Source: Perkinsus olseni (Eukaryota; Perkinsozoa; Perkinsida; Perkinsidae). From it: a stretch of 51,539 bases of DNA. The stretch is from the NCBI GenBank assembly GCA_013115135.1, contig JABANP010000392.1, positions 1 to 51,539 of the forward strand, given 5' to 3'. Below, piece by piece: positions 11,732 to 27,340 of this stretch; position 1 is the first letter of the stretch; every line of letters begins with the position of its first letter. The notes under the pieces were generated by a model. It worked only from the letters and a program-made list of their open reading frames with translations, did not search any database and was not told where the DNA came from. Position numbers and translations under genes: made by a program.

Positions 11732-12029
11732 AGTTGCAACCCACGACCTTCTCCTCTCGACAGAGGCAATTTCCACAATCGATGAAGCTCTCTCCTCGCT
11801 AAGGGATCCTAGGCTGTGTCCCCCGTCTAGCATAGCCTAGCAGGTCTACTAAATCAATACTTCTCCTTGTTCACTCATCACTTGTTTTCCTCATGACTAA
11901 TCCTGTGACTAATACATATCCTTATGACTGACTTACCGCCGTCAGTGGTACACTGGTCCTGTACCACCCTGACTGACGGTCGGGATGCAGCTGGTCGAGC
12001 AGTTTGCAACGGAAGCGCTAGAATAACGC

Positions 12030-12299
12030 TATAGAGGTGGGCGACAGTACGGGTACGGTCTAGTACGGAGAACGGTACGGGTAGTACGAGTACGGCTCCG
12101 TACCCGTACTACCCGTCGCAGCGGTTCCCAAGTACCGTACTAGTACGCCGTACTTTAAGTACGGCGTAATTTAATACACGTATGCGTTGTTTAATGTATT
12201 TAATACGTACTAGTTCTCCGTACCCGTACTAGGTTCACAGTTTGGAACGTACTCCGTACCGTACTTTCCTCGACCCCAGTACGGTTGCCCAGCTCTATA
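12030..12299. mobile_element. About 270-bp TIR element rich in GTAC palindromes (MITE-like)
   Basis: The left end reads TATAGAGGTGGGCGACAGTA and the reverse complement of the right end reads TATAGAGCTGGGCAACCGTA, so both ends share an imperfect terminal inverted repeat. The interior is built of GTACGG/CCGTAC words, including a 19-2-19 hairpin at 12077-12116 and a 10-1-10 hairpin at 12146-12166. There is no coding capacity. The right end recurs at 48693-48745, which shows the unit is dispersed. It is MITE-like by size and structure; the transposase family is unknown. Confidence 0.7.
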
Positions 12300-12464
12300 A
12301 GGCTACGATTCACTCATGCAGTTTTTCTGTAAATCTACTGTCGTCATCTCAGCCTTCCCAGAGTGTGATAACCTCTGTCACACATTCAACTCGGTGGATC
12401 ATTTTTCCGTTGATTTAAGACTATGACGGAAGGGCCGCTAACTCGTACCGCGAGAGCATTACAA

Positions 12465-13556
12465 CTATGTCATCATCAGCGGGGGCACGTCATTCTGGAA
12501 CAGTGCTAGCTTAAGGTCTGTGAAATCAACATGGATGCTGCATGCTCTTAGGAAAGGTGTTCCTAATATGTTGAAGCGCGCTTCTCGGACTTCGATCACC
12601 CACACCCCTGCCCCCATACTAGTGCAGTAATGTCGCGGGGGTATCTTGATCCACTCGGACTTCTCTTCATCAGTGAGTTGAAACCCCAGAACCGGTAGGA
12701 AGCTAGCAACGTCCTCTTTAACGTACATGTAATTTTTCCTTCGCCAACAACAGTCAATTACTTTCTCATAAGTATAACCTTCGCGAATCAGTCTCAGTTG
12801 AAGCTTCCATTGGATATCGTCGAGCAAGCCTGCTTGTGGTAGAAAGATAGCGTTGGCCCCCGTGTCAATGTGGACGCTATACGATTCTGGGCGTCCAAGG
12901 GCGGGACCTTGCTCCCTCAGGAGATGCCCCTCAGCATCGAACAATCTCAACCGTGACATCGACGCTTGAACGTATCGGAGGTCACTATCCCTCTTATTTG
13001 CCATGTCTGTGACGATGTAGTTAGTTGCATGGGACTCGACAATCGGCGAGCCACCGAGTGTCAGCTCGCCGGAGATGAGGTCGCTGCTCTGTGTTGTGTT
13101 CGTTCGTAACGTGTACGACAGGCGTCCGATAATATCATTGTCCACAAGAGACTCCATGACGCCCTTGACGTTCGGTGGGACGGAGAACATCTGCAAATTC
13201 TTCGGCAATCTACGTATCCCAAATATGCCGTACAATCTCGAGTACTCGTCCACATGGGTCGCCCTCGAAACGCGAAAGAGAATATCAGTGGTATCATGAC
13301 CACCCAAGCTCAGCGAGCCATTGCGATAAATGCTTTCCATGCTCGTGTTGCCGACATAACTAACTTTATATAGCGGCTCTTTTCCATCGAAGTCGCAGGG
13401 TCTGTCCTCTGGGCAAAAGTAGCAGCCCGAGCCGCGTCTCTTGCATGCGCCTTGTCCATATTTCCTCTCGTACCAATGGCCATCGAGCACATTAATCTCG
13501 AAGTCGCCAGAATCCAAAAGCAAATCTACGTCTTTGAGATAACCCGAGGCTTCACA
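12465..13556 (-). pseudogene. Aspartyl protease of the local family, lacking its N-terminus
   Basis: The frame is open from about 13556 to the stop near 12465. It reads VDLLLDSG (first catalytic Asp), then DGHWYERKYG, the cysteine cluster GSGCYFCPE, a flap-like SIYRNGSLSLGG, FGIFGIRR, a second catalytic motif HIDTGAN, and the C-terminal GTPFLRACSIHVDFTD. This is an A1 (pepsin-like) two-lobed layout. Compared with the complete copy at 27341 it lacks the start codon, signal peptide and about 60 residues before the first Asp. An in-frame stop lies just upstream, and no upstream exon with those parts is visible. It is intronless and opposite in strand to the three-gene array at 27-33 kb. The C-terminus is extended (PPLMMT) compared with LLEN in the others. 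It could still be expressed if an unseen 5' exon exists. Confidence 0.75.
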
Positions 13557-15253
13557 CTAGCACCTGCTGCTCGTTCGCGTGGCCTCCCGGAGAAAGGCTT
13601 CTGACAAGGCACATGCTAGAGATTCGCGGCTTGTCACTGTATATGAGCCTGTCGGCGGCAGACTGTCTCGAAGTCGCCCCAATCATTATGGCACAATGGC
13701 ATTGGCTTCAACCTAGCCATTCCCAGCGCCGGACTATGAATTCATCATCTTCAGTATAGACGAAAGGCACACCTTCTCTAAGACTGGCATTGAGGTCGAG
13801 CACAGTTGTCGAGGCTTCCTTGTCGATGCTGCCCTACCAGGCAAGGCGAGACATGGTCCTGTAAATGTCCTATCAGCGTGGAAGACTATTTTCGAGCGTC
13901 TCCAATAGATCGCGCCTGCGCTCGAATTCACCAGCCTATCCTGATCTGGTCGTAGCACACCATGCCAGTGCTAGGCTGAGCTTCCCTACAACATCTCCGA
14001 TCCACTCCGTGGAACGCGACTTCTGCTGTCCCACATTCTACTACTTCAGTCTCAGGCAATCGATATCTTGCCACCTCACCTCACATGTTTTCAGTGAAAG
14101 TTTTCCACATCAATGCGATGAATTTCCAAGTCGAGCTCGGAGCAAGCCTGATGCGCTGCGGTTCGCTGTGCTCGAGACGAGACACTTCCGCCATGGAATA
14201 TATCGATTTAGATGGCTTTAGATGACTTAGTACGTGTCTTTCTGTGTGTTGAGTCCTATGTCACCTGATACACCCGAATGGCACAACAAAGCCTTTTCCA
14301 GCCGAGAAGTCAAACAAGCAACTCAACAGTTGACGGTCTGAACTGCTACTGCCTACCACCGCTATCAGTCATAGAGAACCCGACCACTTGGGGACTTCTA
14401 AGGAAATTAATATTCAGAGTTCATCGTCACGTCAATGGGATTGGCTAGGTTAAGATATTGGGACAGTCAGCTTGTGTGCTCAGTGGACAGGGACACTGGT
14501 CACCAATGGCTGGCGAGTCACACAACACTGTGACACCCACGTAATGCAATGCCACCAGGCAGGCCTCACTCCTCACTGATTGCGAACAAGGCTCCAAACA
14601 TGGGCCCGACTTCAACTAAGAAACTTGAAGTCACCTCCTCTCAAGATACCCGCTCACCTAGAACTTGGAAGTGTCGCGAGATCGTCAGCCCGCCACCACT
14701 GAGCTTACACCGTGTAAGTGTAAGTTACACGTCCAAGCCCGCCGTGAGGTCTACATCGCAGATCCAACCTTGCTCAGAAGCTACGGCAAGCTGAGTGATG
14801 GCGGATGATGAAAAGACAGCAGACGAAAGATTGGGCTCCAGATGACAAAACTCTGGCGCTGTGTTCTCAACCCGCCAGTCTCTTCATACTGGGCCCATAC
14901 CACCGGTCCATCTAGCCAAGCTGAACAGTTCAGTCGGCAGAGCGGCGACGGTTCAGCCTGTACTGTCAGGTGTATCCTATGCGCGCCACCGATGGCTGTC
15001 GCCGCCAGTCGACCCTTAGTTGCTATTCCTGGTTCGGAGTGTCCGACCTCGCGCACCTCTCCACTGCCCAAGTAAGCGTTTGCCAAAAGTTAAGCGCCGT
15101 TTCGACTGGCTACTAGCGGGGCTTCGAGTTGCCTAGAACAATCGGATTCCCCCGTTCACTGAGCTAACACTACAAGATCCAGCATAGTTGAAATACGGTA
15201 ATGTTACGTTGTCAAGCACTACATAAACTTGCTCTGTTCGCCCTTACCTAAAA
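13557..15253. other. No gene recognised
   Basis: About 1.7 kb between the truncated protease and the 3' end of the NKAP-like gene. Frames of 60-118 codons exist on both strands but none shows a family motif or plausible splice structure. A small palindrome CTTACAC-CG-GTGTAAG sits near 14704-14719. Confidence 0.5.
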
Positions 15254-18957
<3,704 letters not shown>

Positions 18958-20438
18958 TGGCAGGAGGAACAGATGAGGGGGATAAACCTTTGTGATGACG
19001 AATACTGAGAGACTTTCCGCGCGCGTTCGAACCACACAGCCGACCATGATAGAATATACGTCATCGTAAAAGTGCTTTTAGTCTGGGGGAGAAGTAACCG
19101 AGTGGAACGAAATGTGTCGGGAAGGCAGCCACAAAATAGGGCAAGAAAGTCTCAACCGCCACAGGCTCCCCCCTCTTCGCAGGAGCCAACAACAACAAGA
19201 GTTCCTTAAGCCATCGACATAAGTTCGATGGATGAAGTACAAAATTCAAGGAAACGCGTGCGACAGGTAGGCGAAAGCAACAGAAAAAACAGATTTTGCA
19301 CTTCTCCCTTGGGTTTTGGGAATTACCTCAAGTTCGATCGACCTGGACCAGCTACGGCATCTGAGCCGGATCCATCTCCTGTCTGCGTACTTGAGGCATT
19401 CATGGCAACTCAAGGCGTTGGGTGGTGTTGGTCTAACGGTAAAGCGGTAAAGGCAATAGGGAAATCATGAGACGAAACCGCACACAGTACTGTCACTAAG
19501 AGACCCGGAGCTTCTCGAACAGGTCGAGACACGTCTTAAGGATATGCTTGGCCGGCAAGCTATGATCATTGAGAGCGCCCTGACGGGGCGGCCGGAGAAG
19601 CCTAAGAGTCGTCAAACCTTTTTAGATGTTAGAAAAGGAGCTTTCAAGCTCTCACGCGATTCTGATTTTCAGACATGGTTTGTTCAACAACCCATTGTCG
19701 TGAAGAAGACTGAATCTCAAAAATGGTAAACACGCCACATTTTGTAGCGGAGCGAAGCGCGCACGTTTTGGTCGCGGTACTTATTATTCGTCCTGCATAC
19801 CATCTTTTCACCAGAAATGAGCACATCTGACAACCAAGGTGAGCCCGGACTAGATGGTGGGACTCTCAACCTCATTTATTATCAGTTAACGCACCGTCAA
19901 GAATATCATTAGAATATTCTAATATGAAGTATGAAGTCCCGATCGAGGGAAACCCGAGGAAGGTGAGGAGGAGATTTCACCATCACCGCTGGTCGACTGA
20001 TTTTCATTGCCGGGCTCGTAACAAAGCGCGGAGGCAGCGATACTAATGATATTGACGGTCGGAAGAACGTGGTGGGAATTATTTTTCGGCAAAAAATCTG
20101 TTTTTACGAGTAAAATGCCGTTATATAAGTTCGATGTGCGGTCGAAGTTCGACCGTCAAACGAGTTCTTGCAGAAGTGTTGATTCAGATCTCGAAATTTA
20201 GAGGGTGAGATTATATTGCTGATAGCGGATGAACGATACCGTGGTAGCGTTATTATTATTGATCGTCACCTGTCGGTCCAGAGCCTTTACAGTCTCTGTG
20301 GACCAGAGAAGTTTTTGATGAGGGCTTCAAGTGGTTGTTTGCACTTCTTTTCGGTTAGCGTTAGCAACCATAACCGAGAAGAAGTGGAACCAATCAAGGA
20401 AAGCCAACAACCATTGGCTGCTGATTTTTTGATTTTAA
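18958..20438. other. Intergenic region between divergent NKAP and ABCG genes
   Basis: This presumably holds the promoters of both genes. It includes a possible exon at 19460-19729 (listed separately), a segment at 19299-19330 resembling 37360-37388 (TCTCCCTTGG followed by TTTTG and GAATTACC), and the palindrome CGGTCGAA-G-TTCGACCG at 20139-20155. The first exon of the ABCG gene should be here but I could not identify it. Confidence 0.5.
19460..19729 (+). CDS. Possible exon of an unrecognised protein
   Basis: The frame is open after a TAG at 19457-19459 and runs about 89 codons to TAA at 19727. It includes LSLRDPELLEQVETRLKDML, which looks like a charged amphipathic helix, and ends VVKKTESQKW. 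An acceptor-like AATAG sits just before the frame, and an internal ATG is at 19544. I recognise no family. It could be a small protein, the last exon of a gene with unseen 5' exons, or chance. Confidence 0.3.
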   Translation, partial: GNHETKPHTVLSLRDPELLEQVETRLKDMLGRQAMIIESALTGRPEKPKSRQTFLDVRKGAFKLSRDSDFQTWFVQQPIVVKKTESQKW

Positions 20439-23400
20439 TCGACAAACCTTTCTCCCTCCGAGAACTTTCTTCCCGAACTACGCCGGCCAATATGTCAGAT
20501 ACTGAACGATCTGTCGGGCACGATCGAGTCTGGGCGGCTGACGGCCATAATGGGTCCATCCGGGAGCGGCAAGTCTACATTCCTCAACGTCCTCTCAGGG
20601 AGAACTAGCAGCAAGGTGAGCTTTTCTGATCCTAGGAGATGCGGTATGAACCGATCGTAATCCCTTTCATCCGTTCGCTGGGTTTATCACTAAAGAAAGG
20701 AAAATAAAAAGTGACAAAATGAGAAAACCAGGACAGAATTAAAAAAATATTTACGTGAAGCCGATCTCGTACTTACACTGACGATGAGGAAGGATACAAT
20801 CAGCATAGGTTCGACTAGCCCCCACCGTCTCCGTCATAACAATATCGGTCGGGGATAAGAAATTGTGTGGAGACCAAGCTCCAGCTTGTCATGCTATCTT
20901 GTCGAATTCGAAAACCCCCTCTCTAAAAAGAAATGTTTTCCAAGGTTGATTTAACTACGTTCACCCCACCCTCCTATCATTTTCCTCAGTCGGTGAAAGG
21001 CTCAACCGTCAGCGTCAACCTCAAAGTGAATGGCAGAGGCATCGACCCGATGGCGGCAAAAAGAGAGTTCGCGTGAGATCTCATAGCACTATACTACGGG
21101 ATCCTGCGATGCCGAATCCGTGAAAAAAAATTTTCGCTGGCAGAAAAGATTTTTCCTCATCATTCACTGAAATTTATTTTCAGCGTTGTCAGATACGTGA
21201 TGTCTGAGGATGCTCTCCTGGCCACGTCAACTCCCTATGAATGCATAAGCTTCGCCGCGAAAATGAGGCTTCCCAGGGTGAGGGGCCTCAGCTTCGCAGT
21301 CCATCGTGAGGCCTTTCCTGCTGAATTCGTAGTTAGCCCGCAGAGGGAACTTCGCTTTCCGAACGTGCTGTCTGGGAAGTTGGTTAAGTACGTGGATAGT
21401 GTAACGTAGTTCTCGAAGCACTGATCAGCGAACTCACAGCATCACTGTGATTTCGAGACAAATTTACCTTCATCAGTAATATGAGAACAGCTGCTACGTA
21501 TGAGAAGCAGATGGTTTACTGTAGATCGTGGCTCGGTCTTTCGAAACCAGTAAGAAGTGCTGGTCCAGTCACGGAGCGAGTTCAGGGCCGTACAGAGTTA
21601 ATCGAGAAGCATGGGAATAGTGCTCAGAGACCTCCTCGTGGTTGTTCCTAGAAACTCGTCGAATACGACTGCTGACGTGAATTCGACGCCCGCTGTAGGC
21701 GTTGATTTCACGCGACAGCCGACCCATCGTCATTCTGTGGGAAGATAAAAGTTCTGAGCATTCTGCTGAGGATATCACGCAGTCGAGCGTTTAAAGGGGA
21801 ATTTCCAATCCGATGAGGACATTCCCCGCCGTTGTGATTTTAGATGAAGAACCAAGAGCGAGTGGCCAAGGTTGACCACTTGATAGACACGCTAGGCCTC
21901 ACTAAGTGCCAAAGCTCTCTCATTGGAAACGAGAATATCAAGGGCGTATCAAGTGAGAAGGAAACGATTCGACGAAGCATTGCCACACCTCCGTCGTCAT
22001 GACAACGAAAGCCTCAACATTTTGATCCTCCATCTCCTGCGATCGTTCTCCGACTCGAGCGTCTGATGGAATACTCTTCCGTTTTTACTGGCACGGACAG
22101 CACGTATAGCAGTGTATTGCGCGTTGCTAGCAAAACGCTATCGTTAGCACACGTGGCGGGAGAACGGCGGTAAATGAATTAAACAACACAATCAGTGCTG
22201 TCACGCGGTCAAACTTTCGCATGTTGAATTTTCCCCGTTACTCCACCCCACAGTCAAATACTTCATAATCTTTTTTGCTGTCCGACTGGTTGCCAGCTGA
22301 CCGGTCGTTGGTTGAGTGGGAGCAAACGTATTCATCGGTCAGGTGGTGAGCGTAAGAGAACAGCAGTCGCGGTGGAACTTGTTCATGATCCGCCCATAAT
22401 GTTTCTGGACGAACCCACCAGTGGCCTCGACTCCTTCTCCGCGTAAGTTTCCGTCGTATGGTATTGCAGCAGAGAACGTACTCGCTTTAAGAGGGTTCAT
22501 GTGTTCATAATTTGACCTCGAGCCGCTTTTACCACTCGCAAAAAATTTGGAAGGATGACACTTACTCTCCAAAATCTGCGAATGAATTATTCACAATAAT
22601 TGAGTATCTTTGAGCTCCCAAGACTTGGATATTTTTTCCGAAAATCTGAAAATTTTAGGTACAAACTCGTTGAAGTCTTGAAGGAACTGAACGCTAACGG
22701 AAGATGGTAGGGATAGAAAGTCCCAATTTTGTGGCGCGCGACATTTTCTCATCAGCATCGTGGCGACCATCCATCAGCCAAGCAGTGAAGTCTTTCATCT
22801 TTTCGATGATGTCCTCTTCTTGTGGGAGGGCTACTGTATCTACCATGGCCCGGTCGATGAGGTAGGTGGGGATCGAGTGATCGATATGGCGTATGCATAA
22901 TGGTAACCACTATGCTGAATCACCGAGTGATTGAACACATTCTTTGGGTCGCGGCCGCTTTGGAATGAATATTCATACATGTATGCCCTGTGAGTCGTCG
23001 GTCATCTTGTTCCATAAGGATGACCGCCGCAGCCTACAGGTGAATTCTAGGACCATTTTTCTGGGACCTTCACTTCTTCCGAATTTTGTCTGGAGGATGT
23101 CGGTGTTTACATCACGTCTCAGTTTCGTCATTACTTTGCGAATTCATAAACAAAAGCAAAGTACTTGTGACGAATGTGGACACCGAATTCAAAATCTGAT
23201 CCTAACTAACTCCGTCCTAACTTTGTTTCTCAAGCACAGCTTGCGGAGCGGATAGTGGATAGTGTTGTGGAAGCATATGACGCCTAGCACTGTACAACAA
23301 GTTCCCATAACCCTATAGAACAACTTGTACAACTCGAACCGGCAACTATTCGGGCATTTCGCTCAGCTCGAGTGACACAACAATCATGTTCACAACAGCT

Positions 23401-26232
23401 TTATCGTCTATAACTTTCGCAGACTCGGCCTTTGCGAAGTTTCATGAGTGAGGTAGCCTTCTCCAGAAGGGACCCTGAGCGTTCTCATCTTCATAGGTGG
23501 AAGATTACTTCGCGCGTCTCGGTCACTCGGTGCCTGAATCATTCAACCCTGCGGATTTCATCCTCTTTTTGACGCAGACTCTGGACAGTGAAGAGCTGCA
23601 GGTAACGGTTCAACGTCAGAACATATCTTGGATTACTGTACTCGTTGCTGGTATTGATTCTTACGCTCGGCAAGATTTCTGTCGTGATTATTCCAAGTGT
23701 GATTTGATCGTAGCCGGACAATTGAAAGAGTGAATAGTTGGGAGTTTAGTGAGGACCGATCGCAACTGATTGTCGGAGGAACTTGCAGTAGGCGCGACCA
23801 TTGATAGATAACACAATACTCCAAAGTTGAGGAATAACTTATTTAATGATTGCTCAGCGAAATAGGATGAATTAAGCTTAGCTCAGCCTTTGGATACGGC
23901 AGAGTCTCACAGGGGGAGAGTCTCCTCAGGAGACAGAACCACACACAAAACAATCGCTCTAGTATCGTTCTCTCACACTGATTCCGGCAACTGTTCGCGA
24001 CCCACCCGGCCTGGTACGCTTCCTCTAAAAAAAGCCTTGCGGCAAGGCCTTTGCCGTCGATGCGGACCATACGGTCGGATGCTCCTCATCTTCTGGCCGG
24101 CGACCCGTGGCACGATTCAGCCGCATGCACTGATTTTCTTTTCTATCCAGATGATGGCCGCCAAGTGGTCAGAGCGCGAGAGCGCATCGTTGATGGAGCC
24201 GAAGGTGTTCTGCAAAGGAGACCACCACGACATTCCAAGCTCTGAAAGATCCTCGTTCTTAGTAAGACAGGGCCTCGCTGCTCGTTGTACTCATTCTCGA
24301 GGACGATATCGTCGTGAAAGTGAGTGATAAACGAAAAGAAGCTCGTGAAATCCTTACTTGTTCCATCGAAGTATTTGATGGTGACTTCACGGACCGTGTG
24401 GATGTATAGTCGTCGTCGGTATGGTAGCTCACTGATATTCTCGCGGTCTCGGCAGGTCCAGTTTGTCTCCTTATGGAAGCGCGACGTCAAAGGATTCTTC
24501 AGGGATACGAGTGAGTTGGCCCGAGCTTTTTCTCGAGCAATTCAGCACTCGGATTGCTCGTACTCTCTCTGTGTTACCCCGCGCGAGAGCGAAAACAACA
24601 ACCGCGATGGGAGAGGATTCTTGCCAATACTGCAATAGGAATCCTTTTGAGATTCCTTGGTCTCACTATTCACTAGCAAAAGATTCCCCTTCAGATTCCC
24701 TACGCGCTCGGTTAGCATTCACAGTCTTCCTGAACCTACTCTTCGGTTTCATCTACCTGGACTCAGGCGGACGCTCCAGTGAGTTCCTCTCCGTATCTTC
24801 AGCGATGATGCCTTCTGTTAAACCTCAGGTGGCTATGTCTTGGGAGTCGGTGAGAGTGTGGGAAAATCACACGTCGGCGCCTTGACTCTCCTTGCCATCA
24901 ACAACATGTTCTCACAAGCTCAAGTGAGCTCAATAGGTTCACGGCGCCGAGAACGGTACGACTTTCCACCGTCAGGTGCTCCTCCTGACGTTTCCTCTCG
25001 AGAGGCCAACATTTCTGCGAGAGTATCTTTCAGGGATGTATTCTGCAGTAGGTTCGAACGATGCTGTCTGAAGATACTGTCGCTCCATTGGCTCCTCGCG
25101 TTTCGATGGTCGCGGGATTTCGAAAGCTATCCTCTTCCTGCCTCGCAGAACCTTTGCGATTGGCATTTGTCCAGCCTAGGACGGGACTGGTATCTTTCTC
25201 AGGGAGCCTACTTTCTTTCCAAGTCCTGCGTGGAGATACCGGTGGCGTTTGTTCAGACAGGCGTGTCGGTGGCAATACTCTACAATATGATGGGCCTCAA
25301 TGGGCCATTCCTCGAGATAGTGAGTTCACGTTGGCTTCGGAACTCCCATGGTACATCATGGTGTGCGGCTCAAGTTGTGGCAGCCAGTCGGTCGAACAAA
25401 AATTTTGCAGAAAAATATCGCAAAAATAGTGTTGATGAATACTGCAAGCATAGCATCTTCCATCCTCTCCTGGACCTAATGCCAGCAGGCTGAGGTTGAC
25501 GAATGAAATTCAACTGAAGCAGCAATAGGATTGCGCGCGAAATTTCAAATTGGGCCATCAGTTTGGTGGGCATGGTCGGCAAAATCTCAATTCTTCTGTC
25601 GGCGGCTCGATGAGTTTTTGCTTGTCAGTGGCTGGCGGTATTCCTCTTGGCCTCGGCTATCGCATCTACGGCTGTCATGGCTGGCTGCTTCGCACCGAAT
25701 CCGAAGACGGCGATGGAAGCTGGCCCACTGCTGTTTGTGCCGCAGATTCTCTTTGCAGGCTTTTTTGTTGACCTCAGCGAGGTGAGTTGGGAGCCCTCAT
25801 CCTGTGCGCAAATACGGTCACTGACCGTCGGTCAGCACTCATCGAGGCAATGGGAATGATCCGTGACCGGGCTCCGATCATCGGAAGGAGTCGATGAGAT
25901 CATGAACAGACAGGCCGCAGATCGAGACGAGTTTCTTCAGGTGCCAGCCTTCCTTCGTTGGGTGCAGTATCTGTGCTCTCTCAAATACGCTATGAATTTG
26001 CTCTTCATCGCGGAGTTCTCCGATCATCCTGGGGTAACCAAGGGGGAGCCGGGTGCACGTCATTCTGCCGTGAACGTCACACTGTTCTGGTCAGGGTGAG
26101 GAGGTCCTGATATCGAACGACGTTGAGGAAGATCTCAAATGGGCTTACATTTTGCTGCTGCTTGCGCTCCTTATTGTCTTCCGTTTGGTGGGGTTGGTTG
26201 CTCTGACCCGTAAAGCCGTCACGGTGTATTGA
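20439..26232 (+). CDS. ABCG (White/WBC) subfamily half-transporter, 17 or more exons
   Basis: Known ABCG proteins have one N-terminal ATPase domain and six membrane helices, act as dimers, and export lipids or other hydrophobic compounds. Phase-consistent exons: up to 20615 (Walker [10 protein letters not shown] at 20553-20579), 20990-21072, 21184-21277 ([16 protein letters not shown]), 21844-21952, 22343-22442 (signature SSGERKR; Walker [14 protein letters not shown]), 22659-22706, 22756-22861 (H-loop [11 protein letters not shown]), 23497-23601 ([19 protein letters not shown]), 24151-24261, 24456-24510, 24695-24778, 24829-24923, 24976-25047, 25203-25319 ([15 protein letters not shown]), 25629-25781 ([14 protein letters not shown]), 25941-26033 ([15 protein letters not shown]) and 26095-26232 (last helix, stop TGA). 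The start exon is not found; a stop at 20436 precedes the Walker A exon, which has no upstream ATG. About 520 residues after the first exon fits the family's 600-650. Confidence 0.93.
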
Positions 26233-27340
26233 AGTGCCACGATAGCATGCAAGTTGTGATGTGCTGAACCCTCGTGAGACTTGAGTTGATGGAGTCGAAC
26301 GAAGATGAAGGCGAAGATATCAGGTTGGATTGCGGCTGTAGGACGACTCGAGTGCCCCAGACGATCGTTGATGGTCGCCCTATTGTTGATGCATCAACTA
26401 CAGGGTGCCGACTTGAAAGGGTCCACCCCTCATAAATTTCTCGAGCGAACGAGTTGAGAGTTGTAACGCATACCAATCTTGGAGCTCTACATAACTGCGT
26501 TCTCAGCGGCATCTTACTCGCAAGGTTCACCCTCGAAATTATCGAACCGAAGGACAAAAAATCGCGGATATCTGTTGGCAGAACCACCGACGCTGTGGGG
26601 TACCGATGTGGGGCGCCTTGTCGAGGGAGGCGATGGGGGCCATTTTGGGCATCTTCTGCGACTCGGCGTCGGGGCGTTGGAAAGAACTTGGGTTCATAAG
26701 AATTACCGTTCGCCACACTGATCAACTCACCAAAATCACTGGGCCGCTTTCCACCGTGCGGCGAGTCGGCAGCTAGAGGCGCAGCACGAGAGTAACGTGG
26801 ACCAGTCTAGGTGTACGAATCCGCTCACGGGAGAGAAGTTCATGGACGGAACATACCATGGGCGGGTCTGTGTCAGGATGACTGGAGGTCCCCTCATTCT
26901 ATCGCCGTATACTTAACGGTCCCTGATCATTTTCATGCCATGCGACTATCACAACTTGTGATTCACAAGCTCTGCCCGTAAATTTTGAGCCATCTCGAAG
27001 AATCGGCGACAGTCGCAACACAGCGGTCACTAATTCGTCTTTCCGCGGCGCGCTTCCTGAGGCGGCGCGAGAAGATTTTCCGGCGGAAAAAGCTCTCGCG
27101 CGGTCGGATTCAAACAGTTAGCCGTCCATAACAGACTGGGATTGAATCTCAGAAATTGATAACCCTCGTGTCACAGGTTCCGAACCTGACGTTTGGACTC
27201 GAATGCGCTAGTGAAGAAAGATGAGAGGTTTCTCGATTCAAAGGTTGGATATGTCGCGGCTCGGCGTAAGAGCCATACCCCTTGATGATAGAGGCTTCAT
27301 TGTAGGCTCTTGTATTAGTTGTCCGACCTCCCCTCTCGCA
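26233..27340. other. Intergenic, contains a diverged copy of a 5' segment of the MFS region
   Basis: 26400-26575 resembles two separate pieces of the right duplication copy. 26400-26487 matches 35580-35660 (CAGGGTGCCG, GCGAACGAGTTGAGAG, TGTAACGCA). 26488-26575 matches 35831-35920 (GAGCTCT, ATAAC, GCGTTC, TTTCACCCTCGAAA, ATCGAACC). Roughly 170 bp between those pieces in the MFS region is absent here. The rest shows no gene and presumably contains the promoter of the first protease. Confidence 0.55.

Noticed and set aside
14549..14794. Repeat-encoded protein sharing GPTSTK with 50392-50598
   Set aside because: Similarity is about six residues in two weak frames, with little matching DNA around it. 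Too weak to call a repeat.
19425..19450. tRNA 5' half (GGTGTTGGTCTAACGGTAAAGC)
   Set aside because: No B box or T-arm follows within 60 nt.
24143..24490. Minus-strand 115-codon frame
   Set aside because: Shadow of ABCG exons and introns on the plus strand, with no family motif.
24846..24872. Second Walker A in the ABCG gene (GVGESVGKS)
   Set aside because: Spacing does not fit G-x4-GK-S/T, and the exon is in the membrane domain, where this stretch precedes a hydrophobic helix.
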